19,192 nt of DNA from JBJHBY01 sp050485745 (GTDB lineage Bacteria > Pseudomonadota > Gammaproteobacteria > Pseudomonadales > CAMLJR01): NCBI GenBank assembly GCA_050485745.1, contig JBJHBY010000037.1:1-19192 (forward strand), given 5' to 3'. The position numbers and the translations under genes are program-made. Under the pieces are notes generated by a model. The model did no database searches. It saw only the letters and a program-made list of their open reading frames with translations, and was not told where the DNA came from. Position 1 is the stretch's first letter. Every line of letters starts with the position of its first letter. Of this stretch, positions 1 through 7,997 are shown in pieces.

Positions 1-2
1 GT

Positions 3-944
3 CACGACCCTGCCGATTATGTGGTGCGCATTAAACCCCGCAACATCCACTTGCTGCTCGATGGCCGGGAAGTAGCGGTGTTACCCATCACCGCACAGCC
101 TCCCGAAGAAGCCGCGGCTGCCGAACCAGTTGCACCTGCTCCGGCAGCCCCGGAGCCTGAGCCGCCAGAAGTCGCCAATACTTTCGATGTGCTGGGCATT
201 CAGCTGGGGAATGACCTCGACGGCGCCATCCAGGCCATGGTCGCTCGCATCGCCGACGCCGAAGTCGCCGAAGGCAAGGCGGATGAATCCTATCCCTGGT
301 CCCCCTTCAGGCACTATGTGTTGATCCACGCAACGGACTGGTCAGAGGCGATCGTTCTGTTTCACGCTCCACCCACCCATGATCGCCGCGTGACTGCCGT
401 CGCCCGTATGGTGGAATTCTCACTCGATGAAGGACCCATGGCCAGCCGGCTGTTCGCATCGATGTCCGAGCGCTACGGCGAAGGCGAGTCGCGCGGCGAT
501 GGATCAATGCGCTGGGTGGTGCCGCCCCGGGCACAGCCAGCCATACCGGAGGGGCTGACCGTAGATCAACAAGTCGCCCGTAACTCGGCTCTGGCCAATC
601 GCTGCCACTGGCCGGTGGTCGAGGGTGACATCGCCGGTCAGGCCAACAGCCTGCGCCTGCGCTGGCAGGATCTCAGGGACGACCGGCAAGCACTGCTGAT
701 CCACCAGCAGCCAGCACCACTGCGCATGGTGGGCCAGCTTGAAGCCCAAGTACGTGACCGTGACCCGGAATTCGCGCCCTACGTGTGCAGCGAGGGGCTG
801 ACAAGCGCTGCGGCGACCGATGACAACGGCCGCGTCGTGTACTGGCTCACCCTGCTGGGTAACCCCGCCACGGCGGCGCTTATCGCGGCAGAGAACCGGG
901 CCGCCCAGGAGCGTGCAGAGCCGGTGCTGGATCTGGATTTCTGA
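3..944 (+). CDS. Hypothetical protein, 5' end outside the window
   Basis: The reading frame is open to the left edge (His-Asp-Pro-Ala-Asp-Tyr before the first possible GTG at 21), so the start is probably off-window. The GTG codons at 21 and 24 lack a convincing ribosome site. The visible part has a short N-terminal stretch, then a Pro/Ala/Glu-rich linker (about residues 30-55 from the GTG at 21). A domain beginning FDVLGIQLG follows, with a pattern familiar from uncharacterised secreted or envelope proteins: FD(V/I)xG(I/L)xLG, then a segment with RVTAVAR and a KYG-like 'RYGEG' motif. A second region of about 120 residues contains two cysteines and ends in an acidic tail (VLDLDF). No catalytic motif is recognised. 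The next gene starts 50 bp downstream on the same strand, so co-transcription is possible. The frame is well supported; the function is unknown. Confidence 0.7.
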   Translation, partial: HDPADYVVRIKPRNIHLLLDGREVAVLPITAQPPEEAAAAEPVAPAPAAPEPEPPEVANTFDVLGIQLGNDLDGAIQAMVARIADAEVAEGKADESYPWSPFRHYVLIHATDWSEAIVLFHAPPTHDRRVTAVARMVEFSLDEGPMASRLFASMSERYGEGESRGDGSMRWVVPPRAQPAIPEGLTVDQQVARNSALANRCHWPVVEGDIAGQANSLRLRWQDLRDDRQALLIHQQPAPLRMVGQLEAQVRDRDPEFAPYVCSEGLTSAAATDDNGRVVYWLTLLGNPATAALIAAENRAAQERAEPVLDLDF

Positions 945-994
945 TCGCTCACAAGGACGACGGCATTCGCTTTACTTCAACAAGGGACACCAAA

Positions 995-1468
995 ATGGGA
1001 CTAACCACACCTACAAGCAACTCCCTGTGGCCACCCATCATTCTGTCGGTGGCTGTTCTGTTCCCCCTTCATGCCAGCGCCTTGACAGCACGAGAGTTTT
1101 CCATGGCAGTCACCATGCTCGTCACTTACGATGTGCATATCAAAGCCTGCACAGGCGAACGGGACGCCACCATAGCTGAAGGCTTCGCCGCAACTCTCCA
1201 CAGTTTCGATTTCGACGACGTCTCGCGCGGTATCGCCTGGCGCGAACGTATTGCTTCCGAAGAAGTTGCCAAGGCTTATTACCAAAGCCTTTACGAAAGG
1301 GGGCTTTCGATCACGCAAAACAGTATCGCAAGCCACCAGCAGAGTCAGCGCGGTCGAGATCCGTGTTCAGCTGAAACTCTCCGCCAGGTGTACGAAGGCG
1401 CCCGCCGGGTTGGCGAGATGACAGGGCACCCTTCGTTCACCTCTCAGGCAGAGGATGTTCCGCGCTGA
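995..1468 (+). CDS. Small exported protein of unknown function
   Basis: This encodes 157 residues. The ATG at 995 follows a purine-rich AAGGGA at a suitable distance. The N-terminus looks like a Sec signal peptide: a short polar start, a hydrophobic stretch around residues 14-26 (PPIILSVAVLFPL), then an Ala-Ser-Ala cleavage-type site near residue 30. The mature part of about 125 residues is hydrophilic and probably helical, with two cysteines (ACTGE and DPCSAE) that could pair in the periplasm. No family is recognised. A later ATG at 1103 would remove the signal peptide and is less likely. It lies between an unknown protein and a small membrane protein on the same strand. Confidence 0.65.
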   Translation: MGLTTPTSNSLWPPIILSVAVLFPLHASALTAREFSMAVTMLVTYDVHIKACTGERDATIAEGFAATLHSFDFDDVSRGIAWRERIASEEVAKAYYQSLYERGLSITQNSIASHQQSQRGRDPCSAETLRQVYEGARRVGEMTGHPSFTSQAEDVPR

Positions 1469-1491
1469 AGCTCTGACCTCATCGGCAAAGC

Positions 1492-1507
1492 TATTACAGC
1501 TGTAATA
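1492..1507. promoter_or_regulatory. 16-bp perfect palindrome, candidate operator
   Basis: TATTACAGCTGTAATA is a perfect inverted repeat with no spacer. It lies 16 bp before the ATG of the membrane-protein gene at 1524 and 23 bp after the stop of the previous gene. Its symmetry, AT-rich ends and position suit a dimeric repressor site. As RNA it would form only a poor hairpin because there is no loop. No regulator is identified. Confidence 0.35.
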
Positions 1508-1523
1508 AACATGGGGCGAGAAA

Positions 1524-1988
1524 ATGCGTGACCAGGATTGGGACGACTATGTAAAAGGTCTCGGTGGTACACCCACCGGTTCACCTGTCGGCTACCAGGG
1601 CATGATCGATGGCGGTCACGTCAAGCGACCCGGTTCGCTGGATCCGCTGAGTAATTCAGTGCCACCCGGACAGCGTCGGGCACCCGGTTACCAGCCGTTA
1701 CCGTTCACACGGAAATTGCTCGACGCGATACCGCGCTGGTTGTTGTTCGCGCTGGCTGCAGCTGGCGCCATGGCCGGCATGGGGTTCGCCGACAACATGG
1801 ACCCGGAACTCGGCGCCTGGCGACTGCTGCCCTGCGTTGTTTTGGGATTCGCAGGCTACATCGCTCCGACGCTCATTATCAGCCTGGTCGACTTTCTTGT
1901 TCAACTCGCCATTGGGCTGATCAAACTGGCCTTGGTTATTGGATTCTTGGGTGGACTGCTCTACGGCGTCTACCTGCTAGTACAGTGA
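1524..1988 (+). CDS. Small inner-membrane protein of unknown function
   Basis: This encodes 154 residues. The ATG at 1524 has GGGGCGAG just upstream. The first 65 residues are polar, rich in Gly, Pro and Ser, and presumably cytoplasmic. Three hydrophobic segments follow: about 71-88 (WLLFALAAAGAMAGMGFA), about 104-123, and a long one from about 127 to the C-terminus (FLVQLAIGLIKLALVIGFLG and onward). No catalytic residues or known domain are seen. A perfect palindrome lies in front of the gene, so it may be separately regulated. The Sel1-repeat gene starts 60 bp after its stop. Confidence 0.65.
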   Translation: MRDQDWDDYVKGLGGTPTGSPVGYQGMIDGGHVKRPGSLDPLSNSVPPGQRRAPGYQPLPFTRKLLDAIPRWLLFALAAAGAMAGMGFADNMDPELGAWRLLPCVVLGFAGYIAPTLIISLVDFLVQLAIGLIKLALVIGFLGGLLYGVYLLVQ

Positions 1989-2048
1989 GCGATTATTAGA
2001 ACCGGCTGCAAGGCCAACGTCTTGCGCCTGTCGAACCGGGGAGCTGCG

Positions 2049-3905
2049 ATGATCTGGCAAAAAAGGAAGGCTCTGTTCCTGGCTGCTCTGATCGCCGCCG
2101 GTGTTCACGCAGCTCAGGATCCGGAGGAGCGCTGTAAGAACCTCGCGGCCAGCCCCTACGAAGCCGGTATGGCGAACACGGGTGTACGCACCGAAGCCAT
2201 CCAGGGTGACGCTGCCGTTCAGGCCTGCAGTCAGGCTGTTTCCATCAGCCCGACAGCAACGAATCACTTCCGACTGGGACGTGCGCTTCTGGTAACCCAA
2301 CGCTACGAAGACGCCCATGCGCATGCCCTCGAGGCCGCTAGGCTGAATTCATTGCTGGCATATTCGCTTCTGGGGGTCTTATACGCACACGGTCTTGGGG
2401 TAGACAATGATCTATCGCAAGCTGCGCAGTATTACCGTCTGGCAGCTGAAGCTGGTGACAGCCTGGCCCAGTACAATCTGGGTCGACTGTATTTCCATGG
2501 GAATGGGGTTCCGCAGAGCAATATTGAAGCCATCAACTGGTTCCAGCTATCAGTAGCTCAGGGGCTGCCCGAAGCGAAGTATTTTCTCGGCTGGATGTAC
2601 CTCAATGGCCACGGAGTCCGCCCGGATGCTGTCAAGGGCATGCACTTGACGCACGGTGCCGCCAGCCATGGCCATGCGGGCGCGCAGTACACCCTGGGGA
2701 TCCGGTACAACAGTGGGCAAGGTGTCGAGAAGGACGTTGCCGAAGCCGTTCGCTGGATTCACGCGGCCGCAGAGCGAGGTCATGCGCTTGCGCAGTTTAA
2801 CCTGGGGCTAAGGTATGGAGCTGGAATTGGCGTGACTCGAAGTGACTACGAGGCAGCTCGTTGGTACCGCAAATCTGCTGACCAGGGACTTGCAGATGCC
2901 CAGTTCGCCCTCGGTACGATTCACTCACGAGGAACCGGTGTTACTCAGAACTCCATTGAAGCTACCCATTGGTATCGAACGGCTGCGGAACAAGGTCATG
3001 CGGGATCACAGTTCAATCTCGCACTGCACTATGAGAAAGGCGTAGGCGTTTCGAAGAATAAAGCAGAAGCGGCTGATTGGTACCGCAAGGCTGCGGAGCA
3101 AGGTCATCTGGCCTCACAAAAGCAGCTTGCATCAATGCACGCCCAGGGAAAGGGCGTTCCCCAAAACGACATCGAGGCCGTTCGTTGGTACCACCAGGCC
3201 GCAGAACAAGGAGACGTGGATTCGCAGTTTATGCTTGGCTTACGCTACGGCGAAGGCAGGGGTATTTTACAGAACGACAGCGATTCGGTGCATTGGTTTC
3301 GCAAGGCAGCTGAACAAGGTCATGCACGAGCCCAAAACCACCTTGGCGTTCGTTATAAGGAAGGCAAGGGAGTCGCTCAAAGTGACTCAGAGGCTGTGCG
3401 CTGGTTTCGGAAATCTGCTGAACAGGGACACGCCCATGCTCAAGCCAACCTCGCGTCAATGTACACAAATGGTCGAGGAGTGGGCAAGGATGATACTCAG
3501 GCCGTTTTTTGGTACCTCAAGGCGGCAGAGCAGGGCGACATGCGTGCACAGAACAATCTCGGCTTCAGCTACAGCCAGGGACGAGGCGTTCCTCTGGACG
3601 AGGCCGAGGCCGTTCGTTGGTATCGCAAAGCTGCCGCACAAGGCCACTTGCAGGCAATGGTCAATCTCGGCTCGATGTATTCATCAGGAAGCGGGGTTTC
3701 GAAAGATCATACCAAAGCGGCTCACTGGTACCAGGAAGCTGCCGGATCAGGGCATGTCGGCGCGCAGTATATACTTGGGTTCTTGTATGAGAGAGGCATC
3801 GGCGTTGGTCAGAGTGATTCCGAGTCCGCACGCTGGTACCGTAAAGCCGCGAATCAAGGCCACGCACGCGCACAGGCCCGTCTTGAGTCGATGCATGCCG
3901 ATTAA
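2049..3905 (+). CDS. Exported Sel1-repeat protein (14 tandem repeats)
   Basis: I place the start at the ATG at 2049, preceded by GGGGA. It gives a textbook signal peptide (MIWQKRKALFLAALIAAGVH, cleavage near Ala21-Ala22). An upstream in-frame TTG at 2022 would spoil that. The protein has 618 residues. After a TPR-like segment containing FRLGRALL, there are 14 consecutive Sel1 repeats (2358-3869), each exactly 36 residues. The consensus is AQ-x2-LG-x2-Y-x2-GxGV-x5-EA-x2-WYRKAAEQGHA. Sel1 repeats stack as helix pairs forming a solenoid and act as protein-binding scaffolds; in bacteria they occur in envelope and host-interaction proteins. There is no catalytic domain, so this is probably a periplasmic or exported adaptor. 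The minus-strand lipoprotein at 4535-5503 has a shortened version of the same module. Confidence 0.88.
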   Translation: MIWQKRKALFLAALIAAGVHAAQDPEERCKNLAASPYEAGMANTGVRTEAIQGDAAVQACSQAVSISPTATNHFRLGRALLVTQRYEDAHAHALEAARLNSLLAYSLLGVLYAHGLGVDNDLSQAAQYYRLAAEAGDSLAQYNLGRLYFHGNGVPQSNIEAINWFQLSVAQGLPEAKYFLGWMYLNGHGVRPDAVKGMHLTHGAASHGHAGAQYTLGIRYNSGQGVEKDVAEAVRWIHAAAERGHALAQFNLGLRYGAGIGVTRSDYEAARWYRKSADQGLADAQFALGTIHSRGTGVTQNSIEATHWYRTAAEQGHAGSQFNLALHYEKGVGVSKNKAEAADWYRKAAEQGHLASQKQLASMHAQGKGVPQNDIEAVRWYHQAAEQGDVDSQFMLGLRYGEGRGILQNDSDSVHWFRKAAEQGHARAQNHLGVRYKEGKGVAQSDSEAVRWFRKSAEQGHAHAQANLASMYTNGRGVGKDDTQAVFWYLKAAEQGDMRAQNNLGFSYSQGRGVPLDEAEAVRWYRKAAAQGHLQAMVNLGSMYSSGSGVSKDHTKAAHWYQEAAGSGHVGAQYILGFLYERGIGVGQSDSESARWYRKAANQGHARAQARLESMHAD

Positions 3906-4055
3906 AAATGAGTCTCTGAAGACCTGATTCTTGCTTACGAATCGACGAGCCTTGTAGAAAATCGTGAAATGAAGAGCGCAGCGGCCATCACAGACATCTC
4001 CGATATACCTTGATAGTACAGGCGCTACCCGATCAACTTCAGAAGGAGAATCTCC

Positions 4056-4442
4056 GTGCTTAAAGTGACAGCATTTTTTCTGGTCGCAACCCTCGTCACC
4101 GGAAGCCTACTAACCCTGCAGTCGCTGGTGATTCATGGGACCCATCAGCTTGATGCGACTGATCTTGAGCTCATCGTTCTCGGGCTATTTTTCATGGCTG
4201 CTTTTGCAGCCTTCGTTGGCACAATTTTCTGGCTCGGACTTGTTCGACTGATTGACCGATTCGGTTGGCCGCGCCCTTTGACGGACGGTCTTCTGGGAGG
4301 ACTGGCCGGACTGGCGCTGACCTTCCTGTTCGGGCCCGATATGGCTGATATACTGTCGCGCCTCACGTTTGTAGTGGGTTTTTCGGCAGCAGCCCTCGCC
4401 TGGTGGGCACTGCGACGCCCTCCCGAGGCGCAGCCATCATAG
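4056..4442 (+). CDS. Four-helix membrane protein of unknown function
   Basis: This encodes 128 residues from a GTG at 4056, supported by a strong AGAAGGAGA ribosome site about 8 bases upstream. Four hydrophobic segments are visible: residues 4-26, 38-62 (with FFMAAFAAFVGTIFWLGLV), 76-94 and 100-119. A short charged and proline-rich C-terminal tail follows. No family or active-site motif is recognised. It is separated from the Sel1-repeat gene by 150 bp, in which I see no clear terminator or promoter. It converges with the lipoprotein gene at 4535. Confidence 0.7.
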   Translation: MLKVTAFFLVATLVTGSLLTLQSLVIHGTHQLDATDLELIVLGLFFMAAFAAFVGTIFWLGLVRLIDRFGWPRPLTDGLLGGLAGLALTFLFGPDMADILSRLTFVVGFSAAALAWWALRRPPEAQPS

Positions 4443-4534
4443 CGTCGCTGGAGCGATCTTGCCTTTGCCATCTCTGCAACGTGGCCGGCGCGCTCCTGAT
4501 AGTGGTTGAATCCCGCTAGTGATCACCACCTTTT

Positions 4535-5503
4535 TCACAAGGTACTGGCCAGCCTGTCGATGTTCCCGAAAAATCGATCGGCCACGGGCGACCGGCAATC
4601 GAAGCGGTCATAGAACAGCTGTGCATCGGCCTCGCCTCGATCAACCAGCGCACCCAGATCAGACCCGAATTGCTGTCCCGCCCGGAACCCGGATTGAGCG
4701 GCACCCTCAAAGTCGCCGGGCGCGGTCTGTGATCTTGAGTCAGCCAGGCCGCGAAACATCATGCTGACCACGTTCGCCTGACCCATCTGAACCAGTTTGC
4801 TGTAGTTCCCCCGGGAGATCATGATCCCGCAACCTTCAGTGCCACGAAATGGCTCCATGAAGGAGACGAGATACCCGGCCAGATCGGACCTATCTACCTG
4901 CAGCTCGCGCAGATTGCCGTCATAAATCAGCTGGAACAGCCGGGGGTTGGAAAAACCCTCAGTATTGAAAACATAGTAATTCCGGGCCGAAGCGGCAATT
5001 CGTACTCCTCCTGCCTCGGCTTTGTCAAACCACTCTCGTGCCTTCACGACATCCATAGCGACACCCGCACCGGTCGCATGCGCAAGGCCGAGCTTGAAAT
5101 AGGCCATTGGGTAGCCCATATCCGCCGCCCGCTGAAAGGCTTCGAGTGCCTCCGACTCGCGGCCTGAAACAGCGAGCGCACGCCCATACTGAAAGTGGAA
5201 GCGCGGCTCACGTGGATGGGCACGAACGGCTTCTTCGGTAGCGATCAGGGCGAGGCGGGGCACGATGTCCGCCGTCGCGACTCCCGACGCCATTCGCAAT
5301 GGATCGTCAGGATGCGCGGCCGTCTGGTCACTGTCCGTCACCAATGTCGCACGCGAGGAACCCGGTGTCGGGCCAGCCGCTACCTTATCTGCGGAACGAC
5401 CGCACGCTACCAGAGACACCAGCAGCAGGATCACGACGAAACACGCGGCGACTCTGCTGCCAACCATACCCGCAGCATCCTGGCTCCCATCATGGAGCAT
5501 CAT
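4535..5503 (-). CDS. Lipoprotein with TPR-like and Sel1 repeat module
   Basis: The best start is the ATG at 5503, which has GGGAGG six or so bases upstream; an in-frame ATG at 5602 adds 33 residues without a ribosome site. The protein has 322 residues. A hydrophobic segment ends in the lipobox LVAC, with the lipidated Cys at about residue 34, so it should be membrane-anchored by signal peptidase II processing. A Ser/Thr/Pro/Asp-rich linker follows. A TPR-like unit (FHFQYGRALAVSGRESEALE) and one Sel1 unit (AYFKLGLAHATGAGVAMDVV and onward) then occupy about residues 95-170. The C-terminal 150 residues are unrecognised and contain two Cys (EGCG, DCRS). It resembles the N-terminal module of the 14-repeat protein at 2049, so a related protein-binding role in the envelope is plausible. 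It converges with the membrane-protein gene at 4056. Confidence 0.8.
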   Translation of the reverse strand: MMLHDGSQDAAGMVGSRVAACFVVILLLVSLVACGRSADKVAAGPTPGSSRATLVTDSDQTAAHPDDPLRMASGVATADIVPRLALIATEEAVRAHPREPRFHFQYGRALAVSGRESEALEAFQRAADMGYPMAYFKLGLAHATGAGVAMDVVKAREWFDKAEAGGVRIAASARNYYVFNTEGFSNPRLFQLIYDGNLRELQVDRSDLAGYLVSFMEPFRGTEGCGIMISRGNYSKLVQMGQANVVSMMFRGLADSRSQTAPGDFEGAAQSGFRAGQQFGSDLGALVDRGEADAQLFYDRFDCRSPVADRFFGNIDRLASTL

Positions 5504-6001
5504 GGCTTTCCCTCCCGGCTTCCAGCGTTGCGTGCACGGCGCTTCGGAGCACCGCATTATTTTCGGTAGAAACGTGCGGCATGTGCAAGTCAAGCATCGC
5601 ATCGCCCCAAAGCAGCAACCCCTGGGCGACGAAACGCTCGCTACTCACACCGACGGCCACACCGCGCTGTCGATCTATTTTACAAACCTGGCCCTAGTTA
5701 CTTTATTGGTCTAAATAAAATCCTGGCGTCAAGGTCAGCGGCACTTTTTAAATCTTTTGATTTAAAAATAATAATCTGGAATCAGGGCACGAGAGGCCGG
5801 GAAGTGGAACACGGCTTGCTTGGCAACGAACAATGTTCCATTGAACACTCTATTTCGGGGTGAAATCAATGTTGCCACCCATCACTGCGCTGATTGGTGG
5901 CATCTTTCTGAATCCGCTTACTGGCTATCGGTAGCGGTTTTGGATTGTCCGAGGAAGTTTCGAACCATAGAATTTCTTGATTAAGGAATGGAGTCTACCC
6001 C
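5504..6001. other. 498-bp divergent intergenic region with palindromes
   Basis: This gap separates the minus-strand lipoprotein from the plus-strand repeat protein, so it should hold promoters for both. It contains an AT-rich tract (about 5695-5785) with a perfect 10-bp inverted repeat at 5745-5768 (TTTTTAAATC, TTTT loop). It also holds two imperfect hairpins at 5873-5902 and 5917-5940. I see no convincing open frame of its own and no riboswitch class I recognise. Specific -35/-10 boxes could not be fixed by eye. Confidence 0.5.
5873..5940 (+). promoter_or_regulatory. Two hairpins, possible structured 5' leader
   Basis: The first hairpin pairs TGCCACC (5873-5879) with GGTGGCA (5896-5902). 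After one mismatch it continues with ATCA/TGAT and closes on a six-base loop. The second pairs CCGCTTAC with GTAGCGG, with one bulged T (5917-5940). The pair lies about 60-130 bases before the ATG at 6002. It could be an mRNA leader or an attenuator, since TCTTTCT follows the first stem. No known RNA family is assigned. Confidence 0.25.
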
Positions 6002-7285
6002 ATGAGCTTGCAATCACATGCCTTGAAGGAAGTGCCCGTTGCACCCGGAAGATTTTTTGGGGCGGCCTCCAAGTCGGGCCAAGGTCGCGGATGTTTCTTC
6101 TTTTTCGCAGCGCTCCTGTTCACGTTCGCATCCTCGCTACAGGCGGAAATTGTCTGGATCGGTGATTTGAGCAGCACAGATTTTCCTGAGATTTCCGGGT
6201 CTCTTTATGTAGGCTCGCCAACTGATGGATCCCTGGAGATTAACGCAAGCTCCGGAGGCAATGGAATTGCGGAGGCCCATATCTCCAACGGTCTTTATAT
6301 TGGAGGTGTATCTTCCACAGGGATCGTCGATGTTGTCGGTGGTGGGTCACCAGGCTCGGCATTGCTCGGCAGTCGCTTCACGGTTCTTAGCAATGGAGTA
6401 CTTACCGTCCGGGACGGAGGTGTGCACAATACTGAATCTTTATACTTTTTATATGATGGAACAGCCAACGTTCTGGACGGGGGTGCACTGGTAGCCACAG
6501 GAGGAGTGTATCTGGACTCAAGTGTAGCCGAAGAAGCCCCCACCCTGAATATCGGTAGCGGCTCCACAGTCCATGCCGGCAGTGTTTCTGTTGGCGGAAC
6601 CAGTGAAGCATTATTGAATCTCCACGGTGATGCCTTACTGGAAGCCGGATTTACCCAGGTCAGCAGTGGGGGCGTCGCCAATATCAATGGCAAAATTATC
6701 GGAGATGTCCAGGTGAGCGGGCCTGGTGCCTTGCTCAGAGGCGCTGGCGAGATAGACGGAAACCTTGTTCTGCACGGAACGACATTCGGCCCTGATGAGC
6801 TGGGAGGCCTGCCTGAGATTTCCGGCCAACTGGAGCTCCGGGGTGATACATTACTGAAGCTCGATGTCACGGATTCGCTGTACAGCCCCCTGTCGGTCGG
6901 CGGAGGCATATATTTTTACGAACAAACCCGAATAGAGCTGATTTTTGACTACAACCCTCTCGGTGAAGTGTTCGATCTGAACGACTTCTTCGACACTCCC
7001 TCTATTCACTTCGGGTTCAATTACGAATTTTCAATGGACAGCCTTATAGTCTCCGGAATCGGGGACGACGCCTACTTCTCCATTCTCGACTTTTCTGGCA
7101 ATGAACTTCGCTTCGGAGATTTTCCTGGTAATGGAGCCCCGGCACCCGTGTCGGAACCCCCAGCCCTGGCCCTGCTTGTTATCGGATTGCTTCTTGTCGT
7201 GATCTCCTACGGCGGCTCGAACCGGAATTCTCGAGACCGATGGCGTAGAACAGTGCCGGGCCGAGCACTTGCATGCACGCCATAA
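6002..7285 (+). CDS. Secreted beta-repeat protein with PEP-CTERM-like anchor
   Basis: The ATG at 6002 follows AAGGAATGGAG. The protein has 427 residues. A long polar N-terminus precedes a hydrophobic signal segment (about residues 37-49, CFFFFAALLFTFASS), ending LQA with likely cleavage near residue 53. The body, about residues 60-260, is a Gly/Ser/Asn-rich series of short beta-strand repeats. Motifs such as LYVGSPTDGSLEI, LYIGGVSSTGIVDVVGGG and GVLTVRDGGVHNTESL match the T5SS/PEP-CTERM-associated repeat style (beta-helix). From residue 383, VSEPPALALL leads into a hydrophobic helix and an Arg-rich tail. This resembles a PEP-CTERM exosortase sorting signal, with SEPP in place of PEP. The tail after the helix (about 24 residues) is longer than usual. 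The gene looks more AT-rich than its neighbours, which may indicate transfer. Likely a cell-surface or matrix protein; no enzyme motif is seen. Confidence 0.72.
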   Translation: MSLQSHALKEVPVAPGRFFGAASKSGQGRGCFFFFAALLFTFASSLQAEIVWIGDLSSTDFPEISGSLYVGSPTDGSLEINASSGGNGIAEAHISNGLYIGGVSSTGIVDVVGGGSPGSALLGSRFTVLSNGVLTVRDGGVHNTESLYFLYDGTANVLDGGALVATGGVYLDSSVAEEAPTLNIGSGSTVHAGSVSVGGTSEALLNLHGDALLEAGFTQVSSGGVANINGKIIGDVQVSGPGALLRGAGEIDGNLVLHGTTFGPDELGGLPEISGQLELRGDTLLKLDVTDSLYSPLSVGGGIYFYEQTRIELIFDYNPLGEVFDLNDFFDTPSIHFGFNYEFSMDSLIVSGIGDDAYFSILDFSGNELRFGDFPGNGAPAPVSEPPALALLVIGLLLVVISYGGSNRNSRDRWRRTVPGRALACTP

Positions 7286-7375
7286 CAGCAGCATCCAGAA
7301 CACTTTTCAGGCATCGTAGCCGACATTCCTTACGCTTATGATTTTTTCGACTATTTTCCGGCCTGATTTGACCAC

Positions 7376-7900
7376 TCATTCCGGGCCCGACGCCGCGTCG
7401 CTCCCGCCGCACCAATCCGGAGGATAGATGCCAAGACGCACGGCGCGGTGGAAGCTCGAACAGGGCCAATCGACCAGGCGCGATACGTGACCATGTTTCA
7501 ATGGATTGAAATGGATGTAATCGAAGTGGTTCCGGTAGTCGGCATCATCGCGGATCAGATGCTCCCAATAGCGACGTTGCCAGATGCCGCGTTCACCGCG
7601 AGTGCGTTGTTGGGTGGTACGGGACTCGGTCCGTGGCAGGCGCCTGGAAAAGCCGAATTTGATGACCTTCCAGCGCCTGGAAAAGTCCGCATCGCCATCA
7701 GGCAGTGTCCACAGGCAGTGCATATGGTCAGGCAACACCACCCAGGCATCGATCTGAAAGGGGTAGCGAGTCCTGGTGGCTTTGACCGTATCCCGTAGCA
7801 GGCCGATATTGCGAATCAGGAGGTCGCTGCACCGATCGAACAGGTTAACGGTAAAGAAGTAAGTTGCACCGGGGACAAAAGCGCGGATATAGCGTGGCAT
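7376..7900 (-). CDS. REP-associated tyrosine transposase (RAYT, Y1/HUH family)
   Basis: The ATG at 7900 has an excellent AAGGAGGAG ribosome site. The 174-residue protein closely follows the E. coli YafM/RayT pattern: YFFTVNLFDR near the start, AWVVLPDHMHCLWTLPDGD containing the HUH metal-binding pair His59/His61, IWQRRYWEHLIRDDADYRNH, then DYIHFNPLKHGHV with the probable catalytic Tyr128, and a WPCSSFHR tail. Enzymes of this class nick and rejoin single-stranded REP hairpins carrying a GTAG-type 5' tetranucleotide. They are single-copy domesticated relatives of IS200/IS605 transposases. All catalytic residues are present and the length is normal, so it is probably active. A REP-type bulged hairpin lies about 100 bp upstream (7998), and others occur at 12621, 14878 and 15153. 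Confidence 0.93.
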   Translation of the reverse strand: MPRYIRAFVPGATYFFTVNLFDRCSDLLIRNIGLLRDTVKATRTRYPFQIDAWVVLPDHMHCLWTLPDGDADFSRRWKVIKFGFSRRLPRTESRTTQQRTRGERGIWQRRYWEHLIRDDADYRNHFDYIHFNPLKHGHVSRLVDWPCSSFHRAVRLGIYPPDWCGGSDAASGPE

Positions 7901-7997
7901 GGATGCTCCTCCTTGAGCATGGCAAGCCGTAACGATGGTGCTCAGGCTTCGGGTTGTGAATTATCGATGTTGCACCATGTGGATTATGGGATTAGAT

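Noticed and set aside
3127..3927. Second open frame of 266 codons inside the Sel1-repeat gene
   Set aside because: The 108-bp period is a multiple of three, so one stop-free unit keeps the whole shifted frame open. The translation shows only repeated shadow motifs, and the Sel1 frame is unambiguous.
5265..5714. Plus-strand open frame reaching into the 5504-6001 gap
   Set aside because: Most of it is antisense to the lipoprotein gene, there is no ribosome site, and the part in the gap has no recognisable features.
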